Position numbers and translations under genes: made by a program. The notes beneath the pieces were generated by a model, which was given only the letters and a program-made list of their open reading frames with translations, ran no database searches and had not been told where the DNA came from. Positions 45,205-53,595 of a stretch of DNA of 64,000 nt are shown here, piece by piece; within the stretch, counting starts at the first letter, position 1; every line of letters starts with the position of its first letter. The DNA is from Campylobacter suis (GTDB lineage Bacteria > Campylobacterota > Campylobacteria > Campylobacterales > Campylobacteraceae), in contig NZ_CAJHOE010000001.1 of assembly GCF_905120475.1 (NCBI RefSeq), positions 62,001-126,000 of the forward strand. The letters run 5' to 3'.

Positions 45205-46319
45205 ACGCCTACATCTACATGCAAAATGGCACATTTTTAACGGCAAAAGCATTTGGTGCACACGGCGAATGTGCTGGGGAGATGGTGTTTAACACCTCGC
45301 TAACTGGCTATCAGGAGATAATAAGCGATCCAAGTTATGCTGGGCAATTTATAGTCTTTACGATGCCAGAGATAGGTATCGTAGGCACAAACGATAATGA
45401 TATGGAGAGCGTTAAGATACATGCTAGCGGTATTTTAGTGCGCAGTTTTAACGATAAAGCTTCAAATTTTCGCTCACAAAAGTCACTATCTAAATTCTTT
45501 GAAGAGCAGGGAAAATTTGGTGTTTATGATATTGACACTAGATTTTTAACAAAAATGCTTCGTGATGAAGGTGCGATGATGTGCTACATTTCAACGCAGA
45601 TTAACGATAAGGATGAGCTTAAAAGGCGTCTTGAAAAGGCTGGAAGTATAGCTGATACAAACTATGTAGCTATCGTTAGTGCAAAAGATGAGTACTCGCA
45701 TAAAAAAGCGGCTTGGGATAAGGAGATTATGTCCTATAAGCCGCTAAAAAGTATCGGCAAGCGCGTTGCTGTGCTTGATTTTGGTGTAAAGCAAAATATC
45801 TTAAATGAGCTTTGTGAGGTCGGACTTGAGGTTGATGTATATCCGCATGACACAAAGGCTGAGACTTTGATACAAAAATTTAAAAACAGCGAGATAAATG
45901 GTGTATTTTTATCAAACGGACCAGGAGAGCCTAAAAATTTAGTTAGTGAGATAGCTGAGATTAAAAAGCTTATAGATGCCAGAGTTCCTATATTTGGTAT
46001 ATGTCTTGGACATCAGTTGCTTTCTAATGCCTTTGGCTATCCAACTTATAAGCTAAAATTTGGTCAGCACGGAGCAAATCACCCCGTCTTAAATCTGCAA
46101 ACACAAAGAGTTGAGATAACTGCGCAAAATCATAATTATAATGTGCCAGAAGAGATTGCACAAATAGCTGAGATAACGCACAGAAATTTATTTGATGACA
46201 CGATTGAGGGAGTTAGGTATAAAGACTATCCGATATTTTCAGTTCAGCACCATCCAGAGGCTAGCGGCGGACCAAACGAGAGCAAATACATCTTTGCTGA
46301 GTTTTTAAAAATTCTTTGA
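45201..46319 (+). CDS. carA: Carbamoyl phosphate synthase small subunit
   Basis: A 372-residue glutaminase subunit that hydrolyses glutamine and passes ammonia to CarB for carbamoyl phosphate (arginine and pyrimidine synthesis). N-terminal domain begins AYIYMQNGTFLTAKAFGAHG; the class I amidotransferase domain has Cys in FGICLGHQLL and His/Glu in SVQHHPEASGGP. Length is normal. carB is not in this window. The end overlaps the next gene, which starts with TTG, by 4 bases. Confidence 0.95.
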   Translation: MNAYIYMQNGTFLTAKAFGAHGECAGEMVFNTSLTGYQEIISDPSYAGQFIVFTMPEIGIVGTNDNDMESVKIHASGILVRSFNDKASNFRSQKSLSKFFEEQGKFGVYDIDTRFLTKMLRDEGAMMCYISTQINDKDELKRRLEKAGSIADTNYVAIVSAKDEYSHKKAAWDKEIMSYKPLKSIGKRVAVLDFGVKQNILNELCEVGLEVDVYPHDTKAETLIQKFKNSEINGVFLSNGPGEPKNLVSEIAEIKKLIDARVPIFGICLGHQLLSNAFGYPTYKLKFGQHGANHPVLNLQTQRVEITAQNHNYNVPEEIAQIAEITHRNLFDDTIEGVRYKDYPIFSVQHHPEASGGPNESKYIFAEFLKIL

Positions 46320-46984
46320 GTTTAGACATTAATGTCGCTAGCATTATTAGCGTAGCGGTTTTATCATCTTTTAGCCACTGCATAGGTATGTGCGGTGGCT
46401 TTTTTGCACTTTGTGCAGTTGCTTTTAAACAAAAAAGTATCTCACAGGCATTTTTTTTGACGCTTATTTACCACCTTTGTCGTATAGCTTCTTATGTCGT
46501 TTTAGGTGCTTTATTTGGTGCTTTTGGCTCGATTTTTTTAATCTCAAATACAAGCAGGGCTGTGCTATTTTTTGTGGTTGGAATTTTGCTTGTGATTGTT
46601 GGATTTGCACTTTTAAGCCTTGGAAAATTGTTAAATTTTATAGAAAATGATAAAATTTCAAAATTTATCACAAAAAAAACACTAGCATTAAGAAATTTAC
46701 CAGAAATTTTGAAATTTTGCCTATTTGGAATGCTAAATGGACTACTTCCATGCGGTGTTGTGTACTATTTTTTAGCAATGTCTATAGCAAGCGCAAATGC
46801 CCTTCAAGGAGCGTTTATCATGGTACTTTTTGGGTTTTCCACACTACCAGCTATGTTATCAATAAATGCAGTTTTTAAATTTATCACACAAAAGTTTAAG
46901 CAAATTATGTTTAAAATAGCAATTTTGATTATAATACTAAACGGAATTTATCTAGCTTTTTTAGGATTTATGGCAAATGGATGA
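46316..46984 (+). CDS. TauE/SafE-like membrane protein (cytochrome oxidase or copper-related)
   Basis: A 222-residue membrane protein with about six spans. HCIGMCGGFFALCA near the N-terminus and NGLLPCGVVYYFLA later are the Cys pairs of the 'sulfite exporter/UreH-like' family whose members are linked to cytochrome c or copper handling during cbb3 oxidase assembly. It starts at TTG inside the carA stop. The place between carA and the oxidase genes supports an assembly role, but the transported substrate is unknown. Confidence 0.7.
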   Translation: MSLDINVASIISVAVLSSFSHCIGMCGGFFALCAVAFKQKSISQAFFLTLIYHLCRIASYVVLGALFGAFGSIFLISNTSRAVLFFVVGILLVIVGFALLSLGKLLNFIENDKISKFITKKTLALRNLPEILKFCLFGMLNGLLPCGVVYYFLAMSIASANALQGAFIMVLFGFSTLPAMLSINAVFKFITQKFKQIMFKIAILIIILNGIYLAFLGFMANG

Positions 46985-48203
46985 CATAAGAACAAAATTT
47001 AAACAATATCAAGATGCCATAGAGCGTAGTAATATCGTTTCAAAGACCGATATACACGGTATTATAACATTTGTAAATGATGAATTTTGTAAAATGAGTG
47101 GCTATACTCGTGAAGAGTTGGTAGGGAAAAACCACAACATTGTTCGCCACCCAGATGTCCCTTCTTCGACTTTTAAAGAGCTTTGGGACACCATACTTTC
47201 AAAAAAAGTTTTTAAAACCATTGCTAAAAATTTAGCAAAAGATGGCAGCGTAGTTTATCTAAACACTACCATATCTCCCATACTAAACTCAGAGGGCGAG
47301 ATAGAGGAATTTGTTGCGATCCGTCACGATGTCACGCAGATTATAAATTTAAATGATAAGCTCTTACAAAAGGAGAGCGAACTAATAATGCTTAATCAAA
47401 GCCTAGAACAGCATGTTCGAGAAAAAACTGCCGAGTTGCGTGAGTTAAACGAAAATTTGCAAAACATCATACGAGCTGAGATAGCTAAAAATGAAGAAAA
47501 TACTAAAATTTTGCTTGTTCAAAGTAGGCTTGCTAGCATGGGCGAAATGATAGCAAATATCGCTCATCAATGGAGACAGCCATTAAATGAACTAAGCATC
47601 ACGCTTTTTAAGATTAAAAAAAATGCTCAAGATCTTAATGAGCTTGAGAAATTATATGAACGCTGTAAGAGCATTATAAAAAGTATGTCAAACACCATTG
47701 AGGACTTTCGTGGCTTTTTTTCAAGTGATAAAGTGGCTGAGAATTTCTCTCTTAAAAAAGCGGTAGACAACGCTAAAACAATGCTTCAAGGCACATTTAG
47801 TCGTGAAGGCATAGCGATAGAGATTAATGTAAAAAAAGATGTGCTGATTTATGGTTATGAAAGTCAGCTTACTCAGGTTTTAATAAATTTGTTAAATAAT
47901 GCAAAAGATGCTCTTGTGGAGCGTTTGATAGAAAAAAAGCTAGTTGTTGTTGAAATTTTAAGCGATAATGAGTTTGGCTTTATAAATGTCATCGATAATG
48001 CGGGCGGGGTAAAAGATGAGGTGATAGATAAAATTTTTGAGCCGTATTTTACAACAAAACATAGTTCGCAAGGCACTGGTATAGGGCTTTATATGTCAAA
48101 AATGATTGTTGATAGATTTAAGGGAGGGTTAAAAGTGATGAATGTAAAAAATGGAGCATGTTTTAGTATAAAACTACCGTTAAAAGGGGATGAAATTGAA
48201 TAA
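46977..48203 (+). CDS. Histidine kinase with Aer-like PAS domain
   Basis: A 408-residue soluble kinase. Residues 15-125 are a PAS domain with the segment NHNIVRHPDVPSSTF, the hallmark of Aer-type FAD-binding redox sensors (NMVRHPDMP in E. coli Aer). A coiled coil (130-190) leads to the kinase: H-box ANIAHQWRQPLNEL, N-box LLNNAKDALVE, G1 VIDNAGGVKDE, G2 SSQGTGIGLYMSK. No membrane span. The gene overlaps its regulator by 14 bases and lies just before ccoNOQP, so it probably senses redox state or oxygen supply to respiration. The cofactor is inferred from the motif. Confidence 0.85.
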   Translation: MDDIRTKFKQYQDAIERSNIVSKTDIHGIITFVNDEFCKMSGYTREELVGKNHNIVRHPDVPSSTFKELWDTILSKKVFKTIAKNLAKDGSVVYLNTTISPILNSEGEIEEFVAIRHDVTQIINLNDKLLQKESELIMLNQSLEQHVREKTAELRELNENLQNIIRAEIAKNEENTKILLVQSRLASMGEMIANIAHQWRQPLNELSITLFKIKKNAQDLNELEKLYERCKSIIKSMSNTIEDFRGFFSSDKVAENFSLKKAVDNAKTMLQGTFSREGIAIEINVKKDVLIYGYESQLTQVLINLLNNAKDALVERLIEKKLVVVEILSDNEFGFINVIDNAGGVKDEVIDKIFEPYFTTKHSSQGTGIGLYMSKMIVDRFKGGLKVMNVKNGACFSIKLPLKGDEIE

Positions 48204-48876
48204 TATTTTAAAAGATCTCACGGTTTTGATAGTTGAGGATGAGAGCGAAACTAGGGCATTGATGGAGCAAATTTTATTAGATGAGTTTGCCAAAGTTATA
48301 ACTGCCCAAAATGGTGACGAGGGGCTTAAAAAATTTAAAAAATTTAGCCCAGACATAGTTCTTACTGATATTGCTATGCCGATTGTAGATGGGCTTGATA
48401 TGACCGATGCGATAAAAAAGATCTCAAGCACAACGCCTATAATCGCACTATCTGCACATAGTGAAAAAGAGAAGCTTTTAAAGGCGATTGATGTTGGGAT
48501 AAATAAATATATCATGAAGCCTATCGATGTAGATGAGTTTTTAAGTACTTTAAAACAGGTTGCCCAAAGCAAGATATCGCAGTTAAATTTGATAAAAATA
48601 ACAGATGATTGTGCTTTTAATAAAACAAAAAAGGTGCTTATAAAAGGAGACACTGAAATTTCTCTTACAAAAAAAGAGCTTGCGTTTATCTCTCTTTTGG
48701 TCGAACATCTTGATAGTGTTGTGCTTCATGATGATATAAAAAGTGTTGTTTGGGTTGGAGAAAGTGTTAGTGAGGCGGCGATTAGAACATTTGTAAAGAG
48801 AATTCGTGATAAAGTTGGCTGTGACCTTGTAAAAAATGTTCCAGGCTTGGGTTACAAAATTGATACAAATTTCTAA
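48190..48876 (+). CDS. OmpR-family response regulator beside cbb3 oxidase
   Basis: A 228-residue regulator with a receiver domain (acidic pair in VEDES, acceptor Asp in VLTDIAMP, Ser in LSAHSE, Lys in IMKPIDVDE) and a C-terminal winged helix (about 135-226). It is the partner of the upstream Aer-like kinase by overlap. It lies 115 bases upstream of ccoN, so it could control the oxidase genes directly. The corresponding pair in C. jejuni is Cj1492c/Cj1491c (from memory). Targets unknown. Confidence 0.88.
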   Translation: MKLNNILKDLTVLIVEDESETRALMEQILLDEFAKVITAQNGDEGLKKFKKFSPDIVLTDIAMPIVDGLDMTDAIKKISSTTPIIALSAHSEKEKLLKAIDVGINKYIMKPIDVDEFLSTLKQVAQSKISQLNLIKITDDCAFNKTKKVLIKGDTEISLTKKELAFISLLVEHLDSVVLHDDIKSVVWVGESVSEAAIRTFVKRIRDKVGCDLVKNVPGLGYKIDTNF

Positions 48877-48991
48877 AATATTTATAAAAAAATTACTATC
48901 AAGTTTCATTTTAAGTAAAATTAAATTTTAATTATCTTAAAATAACAAAAAACATATTTAGAGTTAATGTAATATTAATAAGGAGGGTTAA

Positions 48992-50482
48992 ATGCGACCT
49001 GGTCAAATGCTAAGTTATGACTACTCAGTAGCAAAACTTTTTATGTTTTCTACTTTAGTCTTTGGTATAGTCGGCATGCTTTTGGGCGTTATAATAGCGT
49101 TTCAAATGGCATATCCAGACTTAAACTATATAGCTGGAGAGTACTCACTTTTTGGTAGGTTAAGACCGCTACATACAAACGGTATCATCTTTGGCTTTAT
49201 GCTTTCGGGAATTTTTGCTACATGGTATTATGTTGGGCAGCGTGTGCTTAAAGTTTCTATGAATGAGTCGCCGTTTTTGATGGCTATAGGTAAGCTACAT
49301 TTTTGGCTTTATATTATATTGCTTGCCTGTGCAGTAGTCTCTCTTTTTGCTGGGATAAATACATCAAAAGAGTATGCTGAGCTTGAGTGGCCACTTGACA
49401 TTTTGGTTGTTTTGGTTTGGGTTCTTTGGGGTGTTTCTATATTTGGACTTATAGGAATTCGCCGTGAAAAGACTATATACATATCAGTTTGGTACTATAT
49501 AGCTACATTTCTTGGCGTGGCTATGCTTTATTTGTTTAATAACATGGAAGTACCTACTCGCCTTATATCAGAACATGGCTCTTGGTTGCACTCAGTTTCT
49601 ATGTATGCTGGAAGTAATGACGCTTTAGTTCAGTGGTGGTATGGACACAACGCTGTTGCATTTATTTTTACTGTCGCTATTATCGCACAAATTTACTACT
49701 TCTTGCCAAAAGAGAGTGGACAGCCGATATTTTCATACAAACTATCGCTATTTTCATTCTGGGGTCTTATGTTTTTATATCTTTGGGCTGGCGGGCACCA
49801 CTTGATATACTCAACAGTACCAGACTGGATGCAGACTATGGGTTCCGTTTTCTCAGTAGTTTTGATACTTCCATCTTGGGGTTCAGCTATAAATATACTT
49901 CTTACAATGAAGGGTGAGTGGATACAACTTCGTGACAATCCTTTGATTAAATTTATGGTTTTAGCTTCAACATTTTATATGTTTTCAACACTTGAAGGAT
50001 CTATACTTTCGGTCAAATCAGTCAATGCATTAGCCCACTTTACAGACTGGGTTCCAGGACATGTTCACGATGGTGCTTTAGGCTGGATAGGCTTTATGAC
50101 TATGGCAGCACTTTATCATATGACTCCGCGTGTATTTAAGCGTGAAGTTTATTCAAAGTCACTTATGGAAGTCCAGTTTTGGATACAAACAACTGGCATA
50201 GTGCTTTACTTTGCTTCTATGTGGATAGCTGGCATCACACAAGGTATGATGTGGCGCGCAACTGATAGTTACGGAAATTTACTATATAGCTTTATAGATA
50301 CTGTTGCTGTTCTTGAGCCATATTATTGGATAAGAGCGATAGGCGGAGCGTTATATCTGTTTGGATTTTTCATCTTTACATATAACATCTTAAAGTCGCT
50401 TGGTGCACCAAAGATTGATTATGAGCCAAAAAATACAACCCCTATGGGTGGTGCAAGAAATGCGGAGGTGGCAAATGTTTAG
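48992..50482 (+). CDS. ccoN: cbb3-type cytochrome c oxidase subunit I
   Basis: A 496-residue, about twelve-span heme-copper oxidase subunit that reduces oxygen. The heme and copper histidines are seen in RPLHTNGIIFGF, WYGHNAVAFIF, GGHHLIYSTVPDW and VPGHVHDGALGW. It is the high-affinity oxidase used at low oxygen by microaerophiles. ATG 48992 follows AAGGAGGG. Its stop overlaps ccoO by 8 bases. Fully standard. Confidence 0.97.
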   Translation: MRPGQMLSYDYSVAKLFMFSTLVFGIVGMLLGVIIAFQMAYPDLNYIAGEYSLFGRLRPLHTNGIIFGFMLSGIFATWYYVGQRVLKVSMNESPFLMAIGKLHFWLYIILLACAVVSLFAGINTSKEYAELEWPLDILVVLVWVLWGVSIFGLIGIRREKTIYISVWYYIATFLGVAMLYLFNNMEVPTRLISEHGSWLHSVSMYAGSNDALVQWWYGHNAVAFIFTVAIIAQIYYFLPKESGQPIFSYKLSLFSFWGLMFLYLWAGGHHLIYSTVPDWMQTMGSVFSVVLILPSWGSAINILLTMKGEWIQLRDNPLIKFMVLASTFYMFSTLEGSILSVKSVNALAHFTDWVPGHVHDGALGWIGFMTMAALYHMTPRVFKREVYSKSLMEVQFWIQTTGIVLYFASMWIAGITQGMMWRATDSYGNLLYSFIDTVAVLEPYYWIRAIGGALYLFGFFIFTYNILKSLGAPKIDYEPKNTTPMGGARNAEVANV

Positions 50483-51140
50483 TTGGTTAGAAAAAAACCC
50501 ATTTTTCTTCGCAGTGGGTGTATTTATAGTTATTGCTTATGCTGGTATAGTTGAAATTTTACCAGACTTTGCAAATCGTGCAAGACCAGTTGAGGGAACA
50601 AAGCCATATACTGTTTTACAGCTTGCTGGAAAGCATGTTTATATGAAAGAGGGTTGTAATGCTTGCCATACTCAGATGATTCGTCCGTTTAAAAGCGAAA
50701 CTGATAGATATGGCATGTACTCTCTTAGTGGCGAATACGCTTATGATCGCCCTCATTTATGGGGCTCAAAAAGAACTGGACCAGATCTTATGCGTGTTGG
50801 AAACTATAGAACAAGTGATTGGCATGAAAACCACATGAAAGACCCTGTTTCTGTTGTTCCAGGTTCTATCATGCCAGCATATAAACACCTTTTTGTAAAA
50901 AATGCAGATGTTGCTACGGCATATGCTGAAGCAGAGACTATAAAAAAGGTATTTAATGTTCCTTATGATGCAGAAGGTATGCCAAAACTAGGCACTTTTG
51001 ATGAAGCTAGTGCAGATGTAAAGGCTGAAGCAGCGATGATAGTTGAGCAGATGAAAGATGAAGATATTAAAAAGGCATTTGCTAGCGGTGAAATTCGCCA
51101 GATAGTCGCATTGATCGCCTATCTAAATAGCTTAAAATAG
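50475..51140 (+). CDS. ccoO: cbb3-type cytochrome c oxidase subunit II
   Basis: A 221-residue membrane-anchored monoheme cytochrome c. ATG 50475 (MFSWLEKNPFFF) is chosen with GGAGGTGG upstream; an in-frame ATG 75 bases earlier falls in ccoN. One N-terminal span and the heme motif CNACH (EGCNACHTQMIRP). It carries electrons from CcoP to CcoN. Confidence 0.96.
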   Translation: MFSWLEKNPFFFAVGVFIVIAYAGIVEILPDFANRARPVEGTKPYTVLQLAGKHVYMKEGCNACHTQMIRPFKSETDRYGMYSLSGEYAYDRPHLWGSKRTGPDLMRVGNYRTSDWHENHMKDPVSVVPGSIMPAYKHLFVKNADVATAYAEAETIKKVFNVPYDAEGMPKLGTFDEASADVKAEAAMIVEQMKDEDIKKAFASGEIRQIVALIAYLNSLK

Positions 51141-51148
51141 GACTAAAA

Positions 51149-51352
51149 ATGGACGCGCAAACGATTAGGGAGCTACAAGCTTATGGCTTTTTCTTCTTTG
51201 TCGTGTTTTTGGTTTGTATACTTTATGGATATTGCTACCATTTATACAAATCAGAGCGCACAGGCAGAAGAGATTATGAAAAATATTCAAATTTGGCTTT
51301 ACAAGATGAGCTTAATGGCGATGTCTTGGAGAAAAATGTAAAGGGGCATTAA
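51149..51352 (+). CDS. ccoQ: cbb3-type cytochrome c oxidase subunit IV
   Basis: A 67-residue single-span protein (AYGFFFFVVFLVCILYGY) with a charged cytoplasmic tail, between ccoO and ccoP as in all cco operons. It stabilises the complex. Confidence 0.9.
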   Translation: MDAQTIRELQAYGFFFFVVFLVCILYGYCYHLYKSERTGRRDYEKYSNLALQDELNGDVLEKNVKGH

Positions 51353-51353
51353 A

Positions 51354-52220
51354 ATGGAGTGGTTTAACTTAGAAGACAGTGTAAATTTGCTCTCGCTTGT
51401 CGGTTTATTATCACTTGTTGTTTTGACTGTGGCGATTGCAGGACGATATGTTAATCAAATGAAAGTCTCAAAAGATGCTAGTGTCGAGCTTGGCGAGCAT
51501 AATTGGGATGGTATAGGTGAGTATAAAAATAAAGTTCCAACAGGCTGGCTAGTATCGTTTTTGTTGCTATTGGTTTGGGCTATATGGTATTTTTTGGTGG
51601 GATATCCACTAAATTCATATTCACAAATCGGCGAGTATAATGAAGAAGTGAAAGCTGCAAATGCAAAATTTGCAAAAGAGCACGCAAACCTTGATGACAA
51701 AAAACTAAAAGAGATGGGTCAGGGTATATTTTTGGTTCAATGCTCACAGTGTCATGGCATCATCGGAGATGGCATAAACGGTAAAGCTGCCGATCTTACA
51801 AAGTGGGGTAGTGAAATGGCAATTTATGATGTCATACTAAATGGCTCAAAAGGACTAAATTTCCCAGGTGGCGAAATGCCAGGTGGACTTGGTGGCGATG
51901 AGGCTAGCTCTAAGGCGATAGCGGCATATGTTGCCAAAGAGCTAAGCGGTATAAAATCAACCAAAAATGAAGCACTTGTATCGCAGGGTAAAGAGCTTTA
52001 TGCTGGTGCTTGTGCCGCATGTCACGGCGATGATGGCAAGGGCATGGATGGCACTTTCCCTGACCTAACTACATATGGTTCAAACGCTTTTGTTATGGAT
52101 GTTTTAGTTCGTGGTAAGGCTGGAGATATTGGTGTTATGCCAAAATTTGATACTATGTTAAATGAGATACAGCAAAAAGCAGTTGGCGAGTATGTTATCT
52201 CGCTTTCAAGGGGTAAATAA
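51354..52220 (+). CDS. ccoP: cbb3-type cytochrome c oxidase diheme subunit III
   Basis: A 288-residue diheme cytochrome c with two N-terminal spans (about 10-28 and 62-82) and two heme motifs, CSQCH (near 133) and CAACH (near 222), each with a distal Met. It accepts electrons from cytochrome c or the bc1 complex. Followed at once by the DUF4006 gene (1-base overlap). Confidence 0.95.
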   Translation: MEWFNLEDSVNLLSLVGLLSLVVLTVAIAGRYVNQMKVSKDASVELGEHNWDGIGEYKNKVPTGWLVSFLLLLVWAIWYFLVGYPLNSYSQIGEYNEEVKAANAKFAKEHANLDDKKLKEMGQGIFLVQCSQCHGIIGDGINGKAADLTKWGSEMAIYDVILNGSKGLNFPGGEMPGGLGGDEASSKAIAAYVAKELSGIKSTKNEALVSQGKELYAGACAACHGDDGKGMDGTFPDLTTYGSNAFVMDVLVRGKAGDIGVMPKFDTMLNEIQQKAVGEYVISLSRGK

Positions 52221-52429
52221 TGGAAAATACAAATAGAAGTGTTTTTGCCTTAAATGGTGTAACTGGTATGTTAATAGCAACTGTTTTGTTGCTTAGTATA
52301 TTGGCTGTTCTTACATACATGGGTATTGGGCTACAACAAGATGTGGCTAACAAACCATACAAAATAGAAAATCCAAGCGCTATTCAAATGAAAAGCGTTG
52401 AAAATTCTAAGCACATCGTAAAGGAGTAG
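52220..52429 (+). CDS. DUF4006 small membrane protein
   Basis: A 69-residue protein with one membrane span (VTGMLIATVLLLSILAVLTYMG) and a polar tail, of the DUF4006 family found in epsilonproteobacterial cco operons (Cj1486c type). It is translationally coupled to ccoP, so it is probably part of, or needed for, oxidase assembly. No motif for catalysis or metal binding is visible. Confidence 0.8.
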   Translation: MENTNRSVFALNGVTGMLIATVLLLSILAVLTYMGIGLQQDVANKPYKIENPSAIQMKSVENSKHIVKE

Positions 52430-52431
52430 TT

Positions 52432-52533
52432 ATGTCAGGAATGTTAGAAAAAGCAGTCATTGCCTTAACGATAGTTATGGGGGCGATATGTGCTTGGGCG
52501 GTTCTTACGCCAAACCATCTTTTTGTAGGATGA
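52432..52533 (+). CDS. 33-residue single-span protein in the cco operon
   Basis: Too short for usual gene finding: ATG 52432 to TGA 52533, preceded by AAAGGAG at 52420-52425. The product (MSGMLEKAVIALTIVMGAIC...VLTPNHLFVG) is one hydrophobic helix with short ends. It is 2 bases after the DUF4006 gene and overlaps the next gene by 4 bases. Its position and strong RBS make it a real gene, perhaps a small oxidase-associated subunit like those found in other cbb3 oxidases (inference). Confidence 0.75.
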   Translation: MSGMLEKAVIALTIVMGAICAWAVLTPNHLFVG

Positions 52534-53117
52534 AAATTTTTATTAAAAAGGGCGTATTTTATGCCCTTTTCTTAACTTCTTCGCTATTTGCAGACCCATT
52601 TGTTGTAAATGATGATAAAATTTTAAATGAGCAAGTGAGCTTAAAACTTGAGAGCATAGGTGCTGAGCTAAAACAAAAAACCGATGTAAAGTTAGTTGTT
52701 GCAGCATTTGAAAACTTAAATGATAAGAGTTTAGAGCAGGCTTTTAAAGAGCAAAATTTAAGCCAGCCATATGTTTTTTTAATCTTAGAAAAAGCACATA
52801 AAAAAGTTGAAATTTTTGCTGATGATACTAGTTTAAGGCTATTTGATAAAGAGCAAGTTTTAAGCCCATTTCCAGAGAGTGGAACTATATTGCCTATATT
52901 GGTTTCAAACAAAGGCAAAGATGTATATAACGCTGCGCTTTTAAATGGCTATGCCGATATAGCAGAGCAGATCGCAAAGAGTAAAAAAGTCGAACTTCAA
53001 ACAAGTATAGGAAATGCAAATAAAAATGTATTAAATTCGCTTAGGATATTTTTTTATGCAAGCATTGTTGTAGTTCTTGGTTTTATGATCTATAAAAGAA
53101 AGGTAAAAAATGGCTAA
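52530..53117 (+). CDS. Exported TPM-domain-like membrane protein
   Basis: A 195-residue protein; ATG 52530 is chosen since it overlaps the upstream stop, and the frame opening at 52488 lies inside that gene. It has a signal sequence (about 1-19, GVFYALFLTSSLFA), a periplasmic domain of 140 residues with the pattern of TPM (YgcG-like) domains (KLESIGAELKQKTDVKLVVA) and a C-terminal span. Counterpart by position is Cj1484c. Function unknown, probably tied to oxidase assembly. Confidence 0.6.
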   Translation: MKIFIKKGVFYALFLTSSLFADPFVVNDDKILNEQVSLKLESIGAELKQKTDVKLVVAAFENLNDKSLEQAFKEQNLSQPYVFLILEKAHKKVEIFADDTSLRLFDKEQVLSPFPESGTILPILVSNKGKDVYNAALLNGYADIAEQIAKSKKVELQTSIGNANKNVLNSLRIFFYASIVVVLGFMIYKRKVKNG

Positions 53118-53595
53118 AACAAAGACATTTTGGCCTTATGGCATAACTTTAAGTATTATTGGGTGTATCGCACTTTGTATATATACCATTGTTGTTAGCC
53201 TTGATTATCCAGTTGAGATGGATCATTTTTACCTTGAAAAATACCAAAATGTAAATCAAGACATAAATGAGATACGAGCTAAGCAAAGGGAATTTGAGAC
53301 TAAATTTGATGTTAAGCTTCAAACAAAAGATTTTAAGATAGGAAGTGATAAAAATATAAACATTTCTATAATCCCAAAAAATGATAATACATCATCTAGT
53401 CTAAAGTATGAAATTTTGCTTACCAGACCAGATACAAATGCGTACAACATTAATCCAAATGCTACTTTAATAAACAATACGCTTACCACATCTGAGGTTG
53501 ATTTGGCACTTGAGGGCAGATGGCAGGTTATGCTAAAGTTAAAAGATAATGATCTGGTTGGATTTTACAAAATGGAGTTCTTGGCTTTTAAATGA
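53110..53595 (+). CDS. FixH/CcoH-like membrane protein
   Basis: A 161-residue protein with one N-terminal span (FWPYGITLSIIGCIALCIYTIVV) and a periplasmic beta-rich domain ending LEGRWQVMLKLKDND, which resembles the FixH family (final WxxxLxxxxxD). FixH/CcoH assists assembly of cbb3 oxidase. Overlaps the gene before by 8 bases and addB by 4 bases, so the recombination genes begin in the same transcript. Confidence 0.75.
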   Translation: MAKTKTFWPYGITLSIIGCIALCIYTIVVSLDYPVEMDHFYLEKYQNVNQDINEIRAKQREFETKFDVKLQTKDFKIGSDKNINISIIPKNDNTSSSLKYEILLTRPDTNAYNINPNATLINNTLTTSEVDLALEGRWQVMLKLKDNDLVGFYKMEFLAFK

